A DNA stretch of 64,000 nucleotides from an uncultured Collinsella sp. (GCA_958445895.1 CAUCTV010000003.1:6653-70652), one strand, 5' to 3'; shown: positions 49,266 to 58,255, counted from the first letter of the stretch. Translations and numbers: made by a program. The notes: a model not told the origin generated them from the letters alone.

Positions 49266-49649
49266 TTACAGCGTCATGACGTAGTAGCCCGCGTCTTTCA
49301 CGGCCGCCTCGAGGACATCACGATCAACCGGCTGCTTAGAGCGCACGCGTGCCGTGTGGTCCGCATACGTCACCGTTGCCCACACGCCATCCAGTGCATT
49401 GAGGGCATTGGCCACGTTCTGAGCGCAGCCGTCACAGCTCATGCCGCCGATGAGCAGCTCATCGCTATAGGGATAGTGTGACGCATCGGTATCCACCACA
49501 ACAACCTTTTTGGCCTTCTTGCCGCTCGCACCATCGCTGCAACAACTCTTCCCGTGTGTCGAAGCGGCAATGCGGCGCAGTCCAAAAAACATGCCGACGG
49601 CAATGACGGCCAGCACGATGAGATTCGCAGGGTTGAGCAAGTCACCCAT
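49266..49649 (-). CDS. Membrane-anchored heavy-metal-associated (HMA) domain protein
   Basis: 127 residues. One N-terminal membrane segment (NLIVLAVIAVGMFFGLRRI), a Cys/Lys-rich linker (KSCCSDGASGKKAKK), then an HMA domain with the metal-binding IGGMSCDGCAQNVANALNAL motif and a beta-alpha-beta continuation. The CX2C pair and its fold match copper chaperone or CopZ/MerP-type domains. A single anchor is an unusual form. ATG 49649 follows AAAGGGG. A CsoR-like palindrome lies upstream. Confidence 0.82.
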   Translation of the reverse strand: MGDLLNPANLIVLAVIAVGMFFGLRRIAASTHGKSCCSDGASGKKAKKVVVVDTDASHYPYSDELLIGGMSCDGCAQNVANALNALDGVWATVTYADHTARVRSKQPVDRDVLEAAVKDAGYYVMTL

Positions 49650-49680
49650 GCGTTCCCCTTTCAAGTAGCCCTATCTAGAT

Positions 49681-49693
49681 ACCCCCATGGGGT
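49681..49693 (-). promoter_or_regulatory. CsoR-like copper operator
   Basis: ACCCCCATGGGGT, a G/C palindrome of the kind bound by the copper sensor CsoR, 31 bases upstream of the HMA gene start. No csoR gene is seen in the window. Confidence 0.4.
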
Positions 49694-49757
49694 GTCCCCA
49701 TCTTAACCCAAAAACATGTCTGTTCGGTCAATTAGTTTCCCTCTTCAAACTTTTTTG

Positions 49758-49800
49758 TTGACCATGGCTTACTTTCGTGTATAAGTTTTCCTAGGCTAAC
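49758..49800 (+). promoter_or_regulatory. Promoter of the DUF3793-flavodoxin genes with partial DtxR-like box
   Basis: TTGACC (49758-49763) and TATAAG (49780-49785) are 16 bp apart. TAGGCTAAC (49792-49800), near the start point, equals half of the DtxR/IdeR iron box; the other half matches poorly (11 of 19 positions overall). Confidence 0.5.
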
Positions 49801-49823
49801 AGTTTAGATCCGTAAGGAGCGCC

Positions 49824-50528
49824 GTGACTCGAACCATAGACATCCCAACGTTTCAGGCAGCAGTCGTGCGCAACTGCTCTCCCACGCTCGCGGGCATCAA
49901 GCCGGCATCGCTCTTTACCTATCCAGGCACCTACGCCCACGGGGACGGCTCGACCACAACCGAAACCATCGCAGAACGCCGCGCGCGCCTGCTCAACGTT
50001 ATCGCCCAGTGCAATCGCGAGCTTGACCCGCTCGGCATCCACCTGAGTGTTTTGGTCTGGCGGCCCTGCGGAGCACTCGTGTACGTGTACCGAGCCAAAA
50101 GCCTCGCCACCTATTTCGCAGACCCTCGCGCCCAAACAGCGCTCGCCTCGGAAGGCTACGACACGAGAGACCTTTCGACATGCCTTGTGCATTTGGCATC
50201 ACGCATCACGCTCGCGAGCAATAACATCGCGGAATGCGCTTGTAGCCAGACTCGATGCGCACTACCCCAGCAAGCTAGCTGCAGCAACGACTGCACCTGC
50301 GAGTTTCCGCACGAAATAGGCTACTTCCTTGGATATCCCTACGACGACGTGCACGAGTTTATCGTCCAGCGCGGCGAGAACTACAAGGTCTTTGGAGCTT
50401 GGAAGGTCTACACGAATGTCGAGCAAGCGCTTGCGATGTTTGACGCCTACCGCGCTTGCACTCAATACCTCACCTTTGTCTATCAGCAGGGCTGCAGCTT
50501 GGCGCAACTTGCCCAGGCAACCCGATAG
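49824..50528 (+). CDS. DUF3793-family protein
   Basis: 234 residues, cytoplasmic. ARRARLL-type helix, GIHLSVLVWRPCGALVYVYR and especially FPHEIGYFLGYPYDDVHEFIVQRGENYKVFGAWKVYTN are the marks of DUF3793. A Cys-rich loop (CACSQTRCALPQQASCSNDC, residues ~140-160) could bind a metal or cluster. Function unknown, but the family is commonly found next to flavodoxin genes, as here. GTG start at 49824 behind AAGGAG. A possible iron-responsive site lies in the promoter. Confidence 0.85.
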   Translation: MTRTIDIPTFQAAVVRNCSPTLAGIKPASLFTYPGTYAHGDGSTTTETIAERRARLLNVIAQCNRELDPLGIHLSVLVWRPCGALVYVYRAKSLATYFADPRAQTALASEGYDTRDLSTCLVHLASRITLASNNIAECACSQTRCALPQQASCSNDCTCEFPHEIGYFLGYPYDDVHEFIVQRGENYKVFGAWKVYTNVEQALAMFDAYRACTQYLTFVYQQGCSLAQLAQATR

Positions 50529-50574
50529 AACATAGAAGCCGCGGCAACCTGCCGCACAACTGAAAGGACTCAAC

Positions 50575-50994
50575 ATGAGCAAGATCGCCGTCGTCTACTG
50601 GAGCGGCACGGGCAACACCGAGGCCATGGCAAACCTCGTCGCCGAAGGCGCCACGTCCGCGGGTGCCGAGACCGAGGTCATCCCCTGCGCCGACTTCTCT
50701 GCCGACAAGGCCGCCGAATATGATGCCTTCGCCTTCGGCTGTCCCGCCATGGGCTCCGAGGAACTCGAGTACGATGAGTTCCAGCCGATGTGGGACGAGG
50801 TCAAGGAGACTCTCGGCGACAAGAAGGTCGTCCTCTTTGGCTCCTATTCGTGGGCCGAAGGCGAGTGGATGGACAACTGGAAGGCCGACGCCGACGAGAC
50901 CGGCGTCAACGTCGTGGACTCCACCATCTGCTACGACGCGCCCGACGACGAGGGCGAGACCGCTTGCAAGGCCCTCGGAGCCGAGCTCGCGTAA
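50575..50994 (+). CDS. Short-chain flavodoxin
   Basis: 139 residues. The FMN phosphate loop VVYWSGTGNTEAMANLVAEG opens the protein; the isoalloxazine loops (FGCPAMGSEELEYDEF and LFGSYSWAEGEWMDNW) are clear. A low-potential electron carrier that replaces ferredoxin when iron is scarce, similar to clostridial flavodoxins in length. It follows the DUF3793 gene by 46 bases; ATG 50575 behind AAAGGA. Confidence 0.93.
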   Translation: MSKIAVVYWSGTGNTEAMANLVAEGATSAGAETEVIPCADFSADKAAEYDAFAFGCPAMGSEELEYDEFQPMWDEVKETLGDKKVVLFGSYSWAEGEWMDNWKADADETGVNVVDSTICYDAPDDEGETACKALGAELA

Positions 50995-51044
50995 CGAGCC
51001 CGGGGTCTCCAAGAGAGCCTGCATCAAAGCGCATCCCCATCCCT

Positions 51045-51088
51045 ACAAAAGAGCGGGGCTGGATTCAAGTCCAGCCCCGCTCTTTTGT
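51045..51088. terminator. Strong bidirectional terminator
   Basis: A perfect 19-bp stem (51045-51063 with 51070-51088) around TTCAAG, ending in TTTTGT on both strands, between the convergent flavodoxin and ABC transporter genes. Confidence 0.92.
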
Positions 51089-51109
51089 AACGGCAGCTAC
51101 ATCAGCCGG

Positions 51110-51862
51110 CTACGAAATATTGCCCAAGAACGCCTTGGTGCGCTCGCTCTTGGGGTGGTCGAAGACCTCGCTCGGCGTACCCTCTTCCACGATAACGCCG
51201 CCGTCCATAAAGACGACGCGGTCGGCGACGTCGCGGGCAAAGCCCATCTCGTGCGTCACCACGATCATAGTCATGCCATCACGTGCCAGGTCGCGCATGA
51301 CGCCCAGGACGTCGCGAACAAGCTCGGGGTCGAGCGCCGACGTGGCCTCGTCAAAGAGCATGACGTGCGGGTTCATCGACAGGGCGCGGGCGATCGCCAC
51401 GCGCTGCTGCTGACCGCCCGAGAGCTGGCTCGGCATAAAGTCGATGCGCTCGGCAAGACCGACCTTGGTCAGCTCCTCGACGGCAATCTTCTCGGCCTCT
51501 TCCTTGCTGCGCTTGAGTACCTTTTGCTGTGCGAGCATGACGTTCTTTTTGACTGACAGGTGCGGGAACAAATTGAACTGCTGGAACACCATACCCAGAT
51601 GCGTACGTACCTTGTTAAGGTCGACGCCCTTGGCGCAAACGTCCACGCCCTCAACGACGATCGAGCCGCTCGTGGGATGCTCCAGGCGATTGATGCAGCG
51701 AAGCATCGTCGACTTGCCCGAGCCCGAAGGACCCAGGACTACGACGACCTCGCCCTTGTGCACATCCAGATCGATGTCGCGCAGGACCACGTTATCGCCG
51801 AAGGCCTTCTGGAGGTTCTTGATGCTGACGACGACCTCGTTCGAGTTATTGGTTTCGCTCAT
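51110..51862 (-). CDS. Polar amino acid ABC transporter ATP-binding protein
   Basis: 250 residues of the GlnQ/ArtP type: Walker [21 protein letters not shown]-loop [14 protein letters not shown], signature [16 protein letters not shown], Walker [18 protein letters not shown] and the switch His in [10 protein letters not shown]. It powers import of a polar amino acid with the permease and binding-protein genes upstream. Its start is 12 bases after the permease stop. ATG 51862 follows AGGAGG. Confidence 0.93.
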   Translation of the reverse strand: MSETNNSNEVVVSIKNLQKAFGDNVVLRDIDLDVHKGEVVVVLGPSGSGKSTMLRCINRLEHPTSGSIVVEGVDVCAKGVDLNKVRTHLGMVFQQFNLFPHLSVKKNVMLAQQKVLKRSKEEAEKIAVEELTKVGLAERIDFMPSQLSGGQQQRVAIARALSMNPHVMLFDEATSALDPELVRDVLGVMRDLARDGMTMIVVTHEMGFARDVADRVVFMDGGVIVEEGTPSEVFDHPKSERTKAFLGNIS

Positions 51863-51874
51863 GATAGGACCTCC

Positions 51875-53236
51875 TTACAGACCGGCGATGTGGTCGGCGG
51901 GCGTCGCGACGACCTGTCCAGCGCTCTTGGCGGGACGCTTCTTCTTGGTTTCGGCCGTCCCCAGAAGCCTCGCCTCAAGACCGCTCACCAAGCGAGCAAG
52001 CGGCAGGGTGATGACCAGGTAGAACAGCGCGGCAACCACATACGGCGTAATGGAACCCGTCGTGGCCACGATGGTACGGGCGTTCATGACGATCTCGACC
52101 ACGCCCACGGCCGCGAGCAGCGACGTATCCTTGTAAAGCAGGATAAACTCGCTGGTCAGCGTAGGCAGGACATTGCGGAACGTCTGCGGAATCATAACGT
52201 AGAGCAGCGTCTGGAAGGCGTTCATGCCCAGCGAGCGCGCGGCCTCGTTCTGGCCCTTGGGGATCGACTGAATACCGGCGCGGAAGATCTCGCACAGGTA
52301 GGCGGACGAGTTCATGGCCATGACGATGACGCCCAAGACATAGTCGTCAACCTTGACGCCGGCCAGCGGCAGACCGAAGAACGCGATGTAGATCTGCAGG
52401 AACGCCGGCGTACCGCGGATGATATTCACATAGATGCCGGCAAGGCAACGCAGGATGCGCGACTTGGAGATGCGCATGAGCGACAGGGCAAAACCGAAGG
52501 GAATGGCCAACGGAAATGCCACGAGCACGATCGAGAGCGACATGAGGAAGCCTTTGAAGACGATCGGCAGGCTCTGAACCAAAATGACCGGGTTCAGGAA
52601 CAGGCGAAGGAACATGTTGGAATTCCATGCCTCGACCCACGGCTGCTCCTTAAGGTCGGCCAGGAAGTTATCGAATGCCGTCACGCCCTTAATCTCCACC
52701 GACGGAATCTTGGAGATCTTCTTGGTTGAACCGTCAGCCAACGTGTAGGTGCCGCTAAAAGCCTCGTCGCCGCCCTCGACGGGGAAGGTCACGCCGTAGA
52801 CCTCGACACGGAAATAGCCGCCGGCCGGAGCCGTCTCGCCAAAATCGATCTTGAGCGTCTGGCCGTCAGCCTTGCACGTGGGCTTCATGGGCGTACGATC
52901 CATGAGGTCCTCGCCCGAGAGCATCGTCAATCGCGTGTCATCGGTGTCAAACGTCGTGCCGTCGACAAACGTCAGCGAAAGACCGCTCAGCTCCTCGTCG
53001 GCATCGGCCTGAACCTCCCAGGTAATGCGCGTCTCGGTGCCGCCGACCACAGTGCTGCCCGAACCGGTGTTGGGTCGGGCGGTAATCTTTGCGGTCTCAA
53101 GCGCCTGGGCGGTCGTGGGCACGCAGGCCCCCACGCATACCAGGGCGAGCGCCACAGCCAGGGCACAGGCCAGCTTTTGGAGCATCGAGGGCAGTGGATA
53201 GCTCTGGCCCATAGCTCCTTGGTTCAATCGAGACAA
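51875..53236 (-). CDS. Amino acid ABC permease with exported N-terminal domain
   Basis: Up to 453 residues. The C-terminal ~230 residues form a HisM/GlnP-type permease (FLMSLSIVLVAFPLAIPFGFALSL, then IIRGTPAFLQIYIAFFGLP; the coupling loop is EAARSLGMNAFQTLLYVMIPQ). In front lies an unusual part: a signal-like segment (LACALAVALALVCVGACVPTTAQA) and about 130 residues of beta-rich extracellular sequence (ITWEVQADADEELSGLSLTF). Some transporters fuse the binding protein to the permease, but this segment does not look like a binding protein. A TTG start (53236) behind AGGAG is preferred; ATG 53212 is possible. Confidence 0.85.
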   Translation of the reverse strand: MSRLNQGAMGQSYPLPSMLQKLACALAVALALVCVGACVPTTAQALETAKITARPNTGSGSTVVGGTETRITWEVQADADEELSGLSLTFVDGTTFDTDDTRLTMLSGEDLMDRTPMKPTCKADGQTLKIDFGETAPAGGYFRVEVYGVTFPVEGGDEAFSGTYTLADGSTKKISKIPSVEIKGVTAFDNFLADLKEQPWVEAWNSNMFLRLFLNPVILVQSLPIVFKGFLMSLSIVLVAFPLAIPFGFALSLMRISKSRILRCLAGIYVNIIRGTPAFLQIYIAFFGLPLAGVKVDDYVLGVIVMAMNSSAYLCEIFRAGIQSIPKGQNEAARSLGMNAFQTLLYVMIPQTFRNVLPTLTSEFILLYKDTSLLAAVGVVEIVMNARTIVATTGSITPYVVAALFYLVITLPLARLVSGLEARLLGTAETKKKRPAKSAGQVVATPADHIAGL

Positions 53237-53301
53237 GGTGGCTCCTAACGTTTAAGTTGCCGGCAAAACGAGACGGAAACACTCTCCGTCAAGAGAAGCG
53301 C

Positions 53302-53331
53302 AAAGGCCCTCTCCGCAAAACGGAAAGGGCC
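53302..53331 (-). terminator. Hairpin between binding-protein and permease genes
   Basis: On the minus strand GGCCCTTTCCG pairs with CGGAGAGGGCC, then TTTGCG. A partial terminator here would give more binding protein than permease. Confidence 0.65.
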
Positions 53332-53353
53332 CGCGCGCAATCAAGTAGCTATT

Positions 53354-54214
53354 TTACTTGATGTTGTACTTAGCCATGAGGGCGTCGACGGTACCGTCGT
53401 CGGTCAGGTCCTTGATGGCCTGGTTGATGTCGTCCTTGAGCTTGGTGTTGCCCTGGTTGATGGCGATGGCGTACTCCTCGCCGGTGCTGATCTGCTTGAT
53501 GGTCTGGCAGGTGTTGAACTGCTCGGCGGTCAGCTGGCTGGCAACGGAGCGGTTGGTGACTACGGCGTCGCCCTTATCGGACTGCAGGGCGCTGAAGCAC
53601 TCGGTAGCGTCCTTGTAGGGGACAATCTTGGCCTTGGGGAAGTTCTCCTGGGCAAAGGCCTCGGCGGTCGAGCCAGACTGGACGATGATGGTAGCGTCGG
53701 CGCTGTTGAGCTTCTCGCTGTAGTTGTCGGCCGTGATGTCGGTGTTATCGACCTTGGTCACGATAGCCTGATCGTCCATGTAGTAAGAGTCGGAGAAAGT
53801 GACTTCCTTCTCACGCTCGGGCGTGTCGGTGATAGCCGCGATGGCGACGTCGTACTTGGCACCCGAAGCAACGCCAGGGACGAGCGTATCGAAGTCGTTA
53901 TTGACGTACACGACATCCAAACCCAGTTTGTCGGCGATGGCCTTGATGAGCTCAAGGTCAAAGCCCTGATAATCGCCGTTGTCATCCTTGTACTCAAACG
54001 GAGCGTACTCGGCAGAGGTGCCGACGGTCAGCGTACCGTCCTTGACGAGCGCGTACTCCTTGGAGCCGTCGACCTTCTCGACCTTAGCGTCGTCAGAGCT
54101 GCTGGAACCGGCATCAGAACCAGAGGTGGCGTTGGACGAGCCGCAGCCCGTCAGTGCGAGGGCGAGTGCCATGGCGCCCGTGGCGGCAAATGCGCCAAGC
54201 TTCTTGAGCTTCAT
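53354..54214 (-). CDS. Amino acid ABC transporter substrate-binding lipoprotein
   Basis: 286 residues. Signal peptide with lipobox (ALALALTGCGSS), a Ser/Asp-rich linker, then a class III periplasmic-type binding domain: LTVGTSAEYAPFEYKDDNGDYQGFDLELIKAIADKLGL, and DVAIAAITDTPEREKEVTFSDSYY. The pattern matches polar amino acid binders; the ligand (Glu/Gln, His, Cys or other) is not readable. ATG 54214 follows GGAAGGAG. First gene of the operon with permease and ATPase. Confidence 0.92.
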   Translation of the reverse strand: MKLKKLGAFAATGAMALALALTGCGSSNATSGSDAGSSSSDDAKVEKVDGSKEYALVKDGTLTVGTSAEYAPFEYKDDNGDYQGFDLELIKAIADKLGLDVVYVNNDFDTLVPGVASGAKYDVAIAAITDTPEREKEVTFSDSYYMDDQAIVTKVDNTDITADNYSEKLNSADATIIVQSGSTAEAFAQENFPKAKIVPYKDATECFSALQSDKGDAVVTNRSVASQLTAEQFNTCQTIKQISTGEEYAIAINQGNTKLKDDINQAIKDLTDDGTVDALMAKYNIK

Positions 54215-54361
54215 AATCAGTCTCCTTCCGGTGACCCCGTTTGATTCAGAGGTCTGCAAAAACTGTTGGATATTATGCACCCGCTTGGAAGAATCCGCAA
54301 TTAGAAAACTGATTGAAACAAACCCATAACGTGAATGGAGCACTCCACTTTATGACAGTCA

Positions 54362-55228
54362 TTACTGCTGCAACGACCTTAACAGTTTGATTTCAGCCGC
54401 ATAACCTGCAAGTTCGTTCGGTGTCTCCAAAATGAATGGCAATGCGCGCAAGCGGCCATTCGATACAATATTCTGCATAACCTGCATACCGCCGCCAAAC
54501 TCCTCGCTGCCAAGGTAGCCCTTACCGATGCACTCGTGGCGGTCCTTATGGGCGCCGCAGGGGTTCTTGGAATCATTGATGTGTACGGCATGCAAGCGGT
54601 CGATACCCACCACGCGGTCGAACTCGTCGAGTACGCTGTCCAGATCATGGATGATGTCGTAGCCGGCGTCATTCACATGGCAGGTGTCCAGGCAAACGCC
54701 CAGCTTGCTCGAAAGCTCGGGGCGCTTGTCGCAAACGCCCTCGATAATGAGCGCCAGCTCCTCAAAGCTGCGACCCACCTCGGTACCCTTGCCGGCCATG
54801 GTCTCGAGCAACACCGTCGTCTGCTGGCCCTCAAACATCACCTGGCACAGGGTGTCGACGATCATCTGAATGCCGATGTCGGAGCCCTGCCCCACATGCG
54901 CGCCAGGATGGAAGTTGTAGTAGTTGCCGGGCAGCGCTTCCATGCGCTGCAGGTCCTCGGCCATAGCTTCCAAGGCAAACTCGCGCGCCCGCTCTTTGGC
55001 CGAGCAGGGGTTATAAGTATACGGGGCATGCGCCACGAGCGGACCAAAGTCGTTTTGTTCCATAAGCTCGCGCAAGGCCGCCACGTCATCCGTATCAAGG
55101 TCTTTCGCCTTGCCGCCGCGCGGGTTGCGCGTGAAGAATGCAAAGGTGTTGGCGCCAATGGATAGCGCCGTCTCCCCCATCGCCCGATAGCCCTTCGTCG
55201 TCGAAAGATGACACCCAATCGTCAGCAT
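54362..55228 (-). CDS. nfo: Deoxyribonuclease IV (AP endonuclease)
   Basis: 288 residues, Zn-dependent TIM barrel. [64 protein letters not shown] and [27 protein letters not shown] carry the His/Glu/Asp zinc ligands of endonuclease IV. It cuts DNA at abasic sites in base excision repair. Single gene; a palindromic repeat lies upstream. Confidence 0.93.
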   Translation of the reverse strand: MLTIGCHLSTTKGYRAMGETALSIGANTFAFFTRNPRGGKAKDLDTDDVAALRELMEQNDFGPLVAHAPYTYNPCSAKERAREFALEAMAEDLQRMEALPGNYYNFHPGAHVGQGSDIGIQMIVDTLCQVMFEGQQTTVLLETMAGKGTEVGRSFEELALIIEGVCDKRPELSSKLGVCLDTCHVNDAGYDIIHDLDSVLDEFDRVVGIDRLHAVHINDSKNPCGAHKDRHECIGKGYLGSEEFGGGMQVMQNIVSNGRLRALPFILETPNELAGYAAEIKLLRSLQQ

Positions 55229-55246
55229 CTCCAGCTCCCCCTCATC

Positions 55247-55313
55247 AGTTGCGGTGAAATAGTTCCTGTCGATGCCCTATTCTGCCGCAAACAGGAACTA
55301 TTCCACCGCAACT
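55247..55313. repeat. 23-bp-arm inverted repeat
   Basis: The arm at 55247-55269 (AGTTGCGGTGAAATAGTTCC, then TGT) is complementary with one mismatch to 55291-55313, with a 21-base spacer. It lies between nfo and the aldo/keto reductase gene and looks like a dispersed repeat or a strong RNA hairpin. Confidence 0.65.
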
Positions 55314-55326
55314 TATAAAAGGGGCA

Positions 55327-56514
55327 TCAGGAACGCGTTTTGCAAAAGGCTTTAAGCGCGGCCGTTACGAGGCCAGGCTGGAAACGTCGGCGCACATCGT
55401 CGAGACGCTCAGGAATATCGATGTGCTGCGGGCAGTGACGTGCGCATTTGCCGCATTTGACGCAATTGCTCACCAACTTGGGCTCACTCGTCCGCACCGC
55501 GCTCGCCGTAAAATACTGCGACAGGCCCGTAAACCAGCTGTGCGCATAGCTTGCGTTGTAGGCGGCGAAACACCCAGGGATATTGATGCCTTTGGGACAC
55601 GGCATGCAGTAGCCGCAGCCCGTACAGGGCACGCGATTCGATTTCTCAAACTCTCCCAGCACACGCGCGATGGTATCGAGCTGCTCTGTCGTCATCGAAT
55701 TCGGCAGTGCGCGATCCGCCAATGCCGCGTTCTCGTCCACCTGCGCGGTATCGGTCATGCCCGAAAGCAGCATCGTGACCTGAGGATGGTTCCACACCCA
55801 CGAAAGCCCCCAGGCGGCAGGAGTGCGCAGGCGCGGGTCATGGGCGCCATCGAGCACGGCGCGGGCCCGCGGCGGCAGCTTGCCCGCCAAACGCCCGCCC
55901 AACAGCGGCTCCATCACAAACACCGCGAGCCCGCGATCCGCAGCCTCCATGAGCCCCGCCGTTCCCGCCTGATATCGCTCTCCAGCGTAGTTGTACTGGA
56001 TCTGGCAAAAATCCCAGTCATACGCGTCAAGCATCGTGAGGAAGTCCGCCGCACTGCCGTGGTACGAAAAACCTATCTGGCGAATACGCCCCGCAGCCTT
56101 TTGGTGCGCAATCCAGTCCTCGATGCCCAACGCCACCACGCGCTCCCACTGGGCGGGCGAGGTGATGTTGTGCATAAGGTAGTAGTCGATATGGTCGGTC
56201 CGCAAACGGTGCAGCTGCTCGTCAAAAAAGCGGTCGAAATCCTCCGCACATTTGCACGAAGCGTGCGGCAACTTTGTCGCCAGCAACACCCGGTCACGCA
56301 GCTCCAGGCGCCCAAGCGAGGCGCCCACGCACGCCTCGTTACCGGGATAGAGATAGGCGGTGTCCAGATAATTAATCCCCTGCCCCACTGCACGGGAAAT
56401 GATGGCATCGGCCATCTTCGCATCGGGGTGCCCCGGCGCACCGGGAAATCTCATGCAGCCCAGACCCAGAGCGGATATTCGGTTACCACTTTTGGGGTCA
56501 ACGCGGTATTGCAC
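55327..56514 (-). CDS. Aldo/keto reductase with C-terminal 4Fe-4S domain
   Basis: About 395 residues. The AKR barrel shows ISALGLGCMRFPG, GINYLDTAYLYPGNE, TKLPHASCK, DHIDYYLMHNI and the catalytic Tyr in LDTAYLYP. The C-terminus adds a 4Fe-4S ferredoxin type domain with CTGCGYCMPCPKGINIPGCF and CVKCGKCARHCPQHIDIP. Anaerobes carry many such proteins; electrons may come from ferredoxin rather than NADPH. The GTG at 56514 behind GGGAGGG gives the standard family start (VQYRVDPKSGNRIS) and is preferred over the ATG at 56532. Confidence 0.88.
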   Translation of the reverse strand: MQYRVDPKSGNRISALGLGCMRFPGAPGHPDAKMADAIISRAVGQGINYLDTAYLYPGNEACVGASLGRLELRDRVLLATKLPHASCKCAEDFDRFFDEQLHRLRTDHIDYYLMHNITSPAQWERVVALGIEDWIAHQKAAGRIRQIGFSYHGSAADFLTMLDAYDWDFCQIQYNYAGERYQAGTAGLMEAADRGLAVFVMEPLLGGRLAGKLPPRARAVLDGAHDPRLRTPAAWGLSWVWNHPQVTMLLSGMTDTAQVDENAALADRALPNSMTTEQLDTIARVLGEFEKSNRVPCTGCGYCMPCPKGINIPGCFAAYNASYAHSWFTGLSQYFTASAVRTSEPKLVSNCVKCGKCARHCPQHIDIPERLDDVRRRFQPGLVTAALKAFCKTRS

Positions 56515-56677
56515 AGACCCTCCCTTCGCCATCAGCGCCCCGGCAAGGCGAAACACAATGGTCACGCAGCCGAAACATCGTGGAATCGCAATCGAGAACG
56601 TATCGTAACGCAGCAGAAATCGAGCCGTCACGCCAGCGCTTTAACATCAGCAAAAAGCCCGATGAAAGGAACCACCC

Positions 56678-56797
56678 ATGCCCGCGCTCGACCTTTGGAA
56701 CCTCGCATCCCAGCTCAAAAGCACCGATTATCGCTGGGTCGACCTCACCCACACGCTCTCGTGCGACACCCCACGCTGGTTTGGCTTTAAGCCGTGA
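56678..56797 (+). pseudogene. N-terminal remnant of a cyclase-family protein
   Basis: A 39-codon frame with a good ribosome-binding site (GAAAGGA). It encodes DYRWVDLTHTLSCDTPRWFGF, the opening of the cyclase/kynurenine formamidase-like family (normally about 210-270 residues with later HxGTHxDxP metal motifs), and then stops. No continuation is seen in other frames before 57078, so it is a 5' stump left by a deletion. Confidence 0.65.
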
Positions 56798-56877
56798 GTT
56801 CCCATGCGTTTGTTCTTCTAAATACCGCTATCCCGAGCACGCAACACGCTCCGGTAAAACCAGAGTTGAGGCTAACT

Positions 56878-57078
56878 TTAGGACCCCACGATCTCGTCCT
56901 CATCATCACGGCAAAGGACGACGCCGGCGCTTCCCAGCGCAGCGACAGCAATCAGGGCCCCCACAACGATAGGAGCAGCTCCGCACAAGCCCTGCATGCC
57001 CGCGACAAGCGCGGCTGTAGGACCAAGACAACCCAGTGCAAGTGCGACGGCGGCAATAGCGATATCTCGAGCGTTCAT
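56878..57078 (-). CDS. Small membrane protein
   Basis: 66 residues with two hydrophobic segments (ARDIAIAAVALALGCLGPTAALVAG and APIVVGALIAVAALGSAGVVL) and an acidic C-terminus (CRDDEDEIVGS). GGAGGAAG lies upstream of the ATG at 57078, supporting translation. Family not recognised; may be a small membrane hairpin protein. Confidence 0.5.
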   Translation of the reverse strand: MNARDIAIAAVALALGCLGPTAALVAGMQGLCGAAPIVVGALIAVAALGSAGVVLCRDDEDEIVGS

Positions 57079-57189
57079 GAGACCACTTCCTCCACGAGAA
57101 AGACCTTATTTCTCATGAACCAGTGTGCCCCGCATGCATACGCCCAGCGTACCGCCACGGTAAGGGCTCTGTTAACTCAAACGCACATA

Positions 57190-57240
57190 AAGAAAGGGCG
57201 GCTTTACGTTGCCTAAAAGCTCAGCAAAGACGCCCGCCCA
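57190..57240 (-). terminator. Candidate terminator of the secreted protein gene
   Basis: On the minus strand GGGCGG and CCGCCC pair across a 32-base loop and are followed by TTTCTTT. Confidence 0.45.
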
Positions 57241-57269
57241 TTATGTGCCTATTTTGCTCTGATGGCAGA

Positions 57270-58046
57270 TTACCAACCGGTATAGTAGTCGGTGGTTCCG
57301 GCAGCACAGCCGGAGTCATAGACCTTGCACTCGCCCTTGGAACCGGTAAACGTGGAGCCTTGGGCCTTATCGCCCGCGGCAACGACGTAGTAGCCATCGG
57401 AATCGCGCCAAAAGCCCTCGGAATCCTGCGTCCATTCGCCCGTGCGGTGGTGATACAACACGTTGCTGCTGTAATAAGTCTCGCGGCGGCCGTTATAGTT
57501 ATTGACGCCGCTCGAGCGCGTCAGACCCGAGCCGTTCGCGTAATACGCAGCAGACGTGTAAGACAAGCCGGAGCCGGCGTTGTAATACGAAGCCTGAACG
57601 GCCTCGGCGGCCTCGGCCTCGGCTGCGGCGGCCTCGAGCGCTTCGCGCTTGGCATTCTCAAGCGCAGTGCGCAGCTCATCGAGCTCGGTCGACTTCGTGT
57701 CGACCTCCCCCATCGTCAACAGACTACCCGCACCGTCGATACAACCCTGCAGCACAGCGCGCTCGTCATCGGTAGCATAGTCGCCATACATATTCATAAT
57801 GATCTGAGCGCGCATCTCAAGGGAATCGCGCTTGGCCTCCATCGAGGCGTTCCACTCCTGCATGGAACCATAACCATCGCCGCGATAATCAACGGGCTGT
57901 ACCAGCGTCGCCTCGGACGGCGTAGATCCAACCGTATCGGACAGTGTTGCCGCGTGGGCATCAGTTGCGCCGGCGCCTGCCAAAAGTGCCACGGTCAGAG
58001 CGGCGGAAAGGGCAGCGGCTTTCGGTTTTCGTGAATCGATCCTCAT
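57270..58046 (-). CDS. Secreted protein of unknown function
   Basis: 258 residues. N-terminal signal peptide (RKPKAAALSAALTVALLAGAGATDAHA). Residues ~60-150 are helical with an Ala/Glu coiled coil (LRTALENAKREALEAAAAEAEAAEAV), and the last ~100 residues are Tyr/Gly/Ser-rich (NGRRETYYSSNVLYHHRTGEWTQDSEGFW) with two late Cys. No enzyme motif is visible. The Tyr-rich tail repeated with GSG motifs may bind the wall or polysaccharide. The ATG at 58046 has GGAGG about 11 bases upstream. Confidence 0.65.
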   Translation of the reverse strand: MRIDSRKPKAAALSAALTVALLAGAGATDAHAATLSDTVGSTPSEATLVQPVDYRGDGYGSMQEWNASMEAKRDSLEMRAQIIMNMYGDYATDDERAVLQGCIDGAGSLLTMGEVDTKSTELDELRTALENAKREALEAAAAEAEAAEAVQASYYNAGSGLSYTSAAYYANGSGLTRSSGVNNYNGRRETYYSSNVLYHHRTGEWTQDSEGFWRDSDGYYVVAAGDKAQGSTFTGSKGECKVYDSGCAAGTTDYYTGW

Positions 58047-58255
58047 GTAGCTGGAAACCTCCGTAGTGCGTTTTTGCTGCGTTTGAGCTGCGTGTGATTC
58101 GATCGCGCTGCATAGTACCTCGAGCAAATCGCGACCTGCGGTTTTACTCAAAAGGCGCACGTCAATTGCGTAAAACTCACATCCTCTCAACAGGAGTTTT
58201 CCACAACTCAAATGCATAAAGCATGCCAAAAACCCTGTAATAGCGCCCTTCCTAT

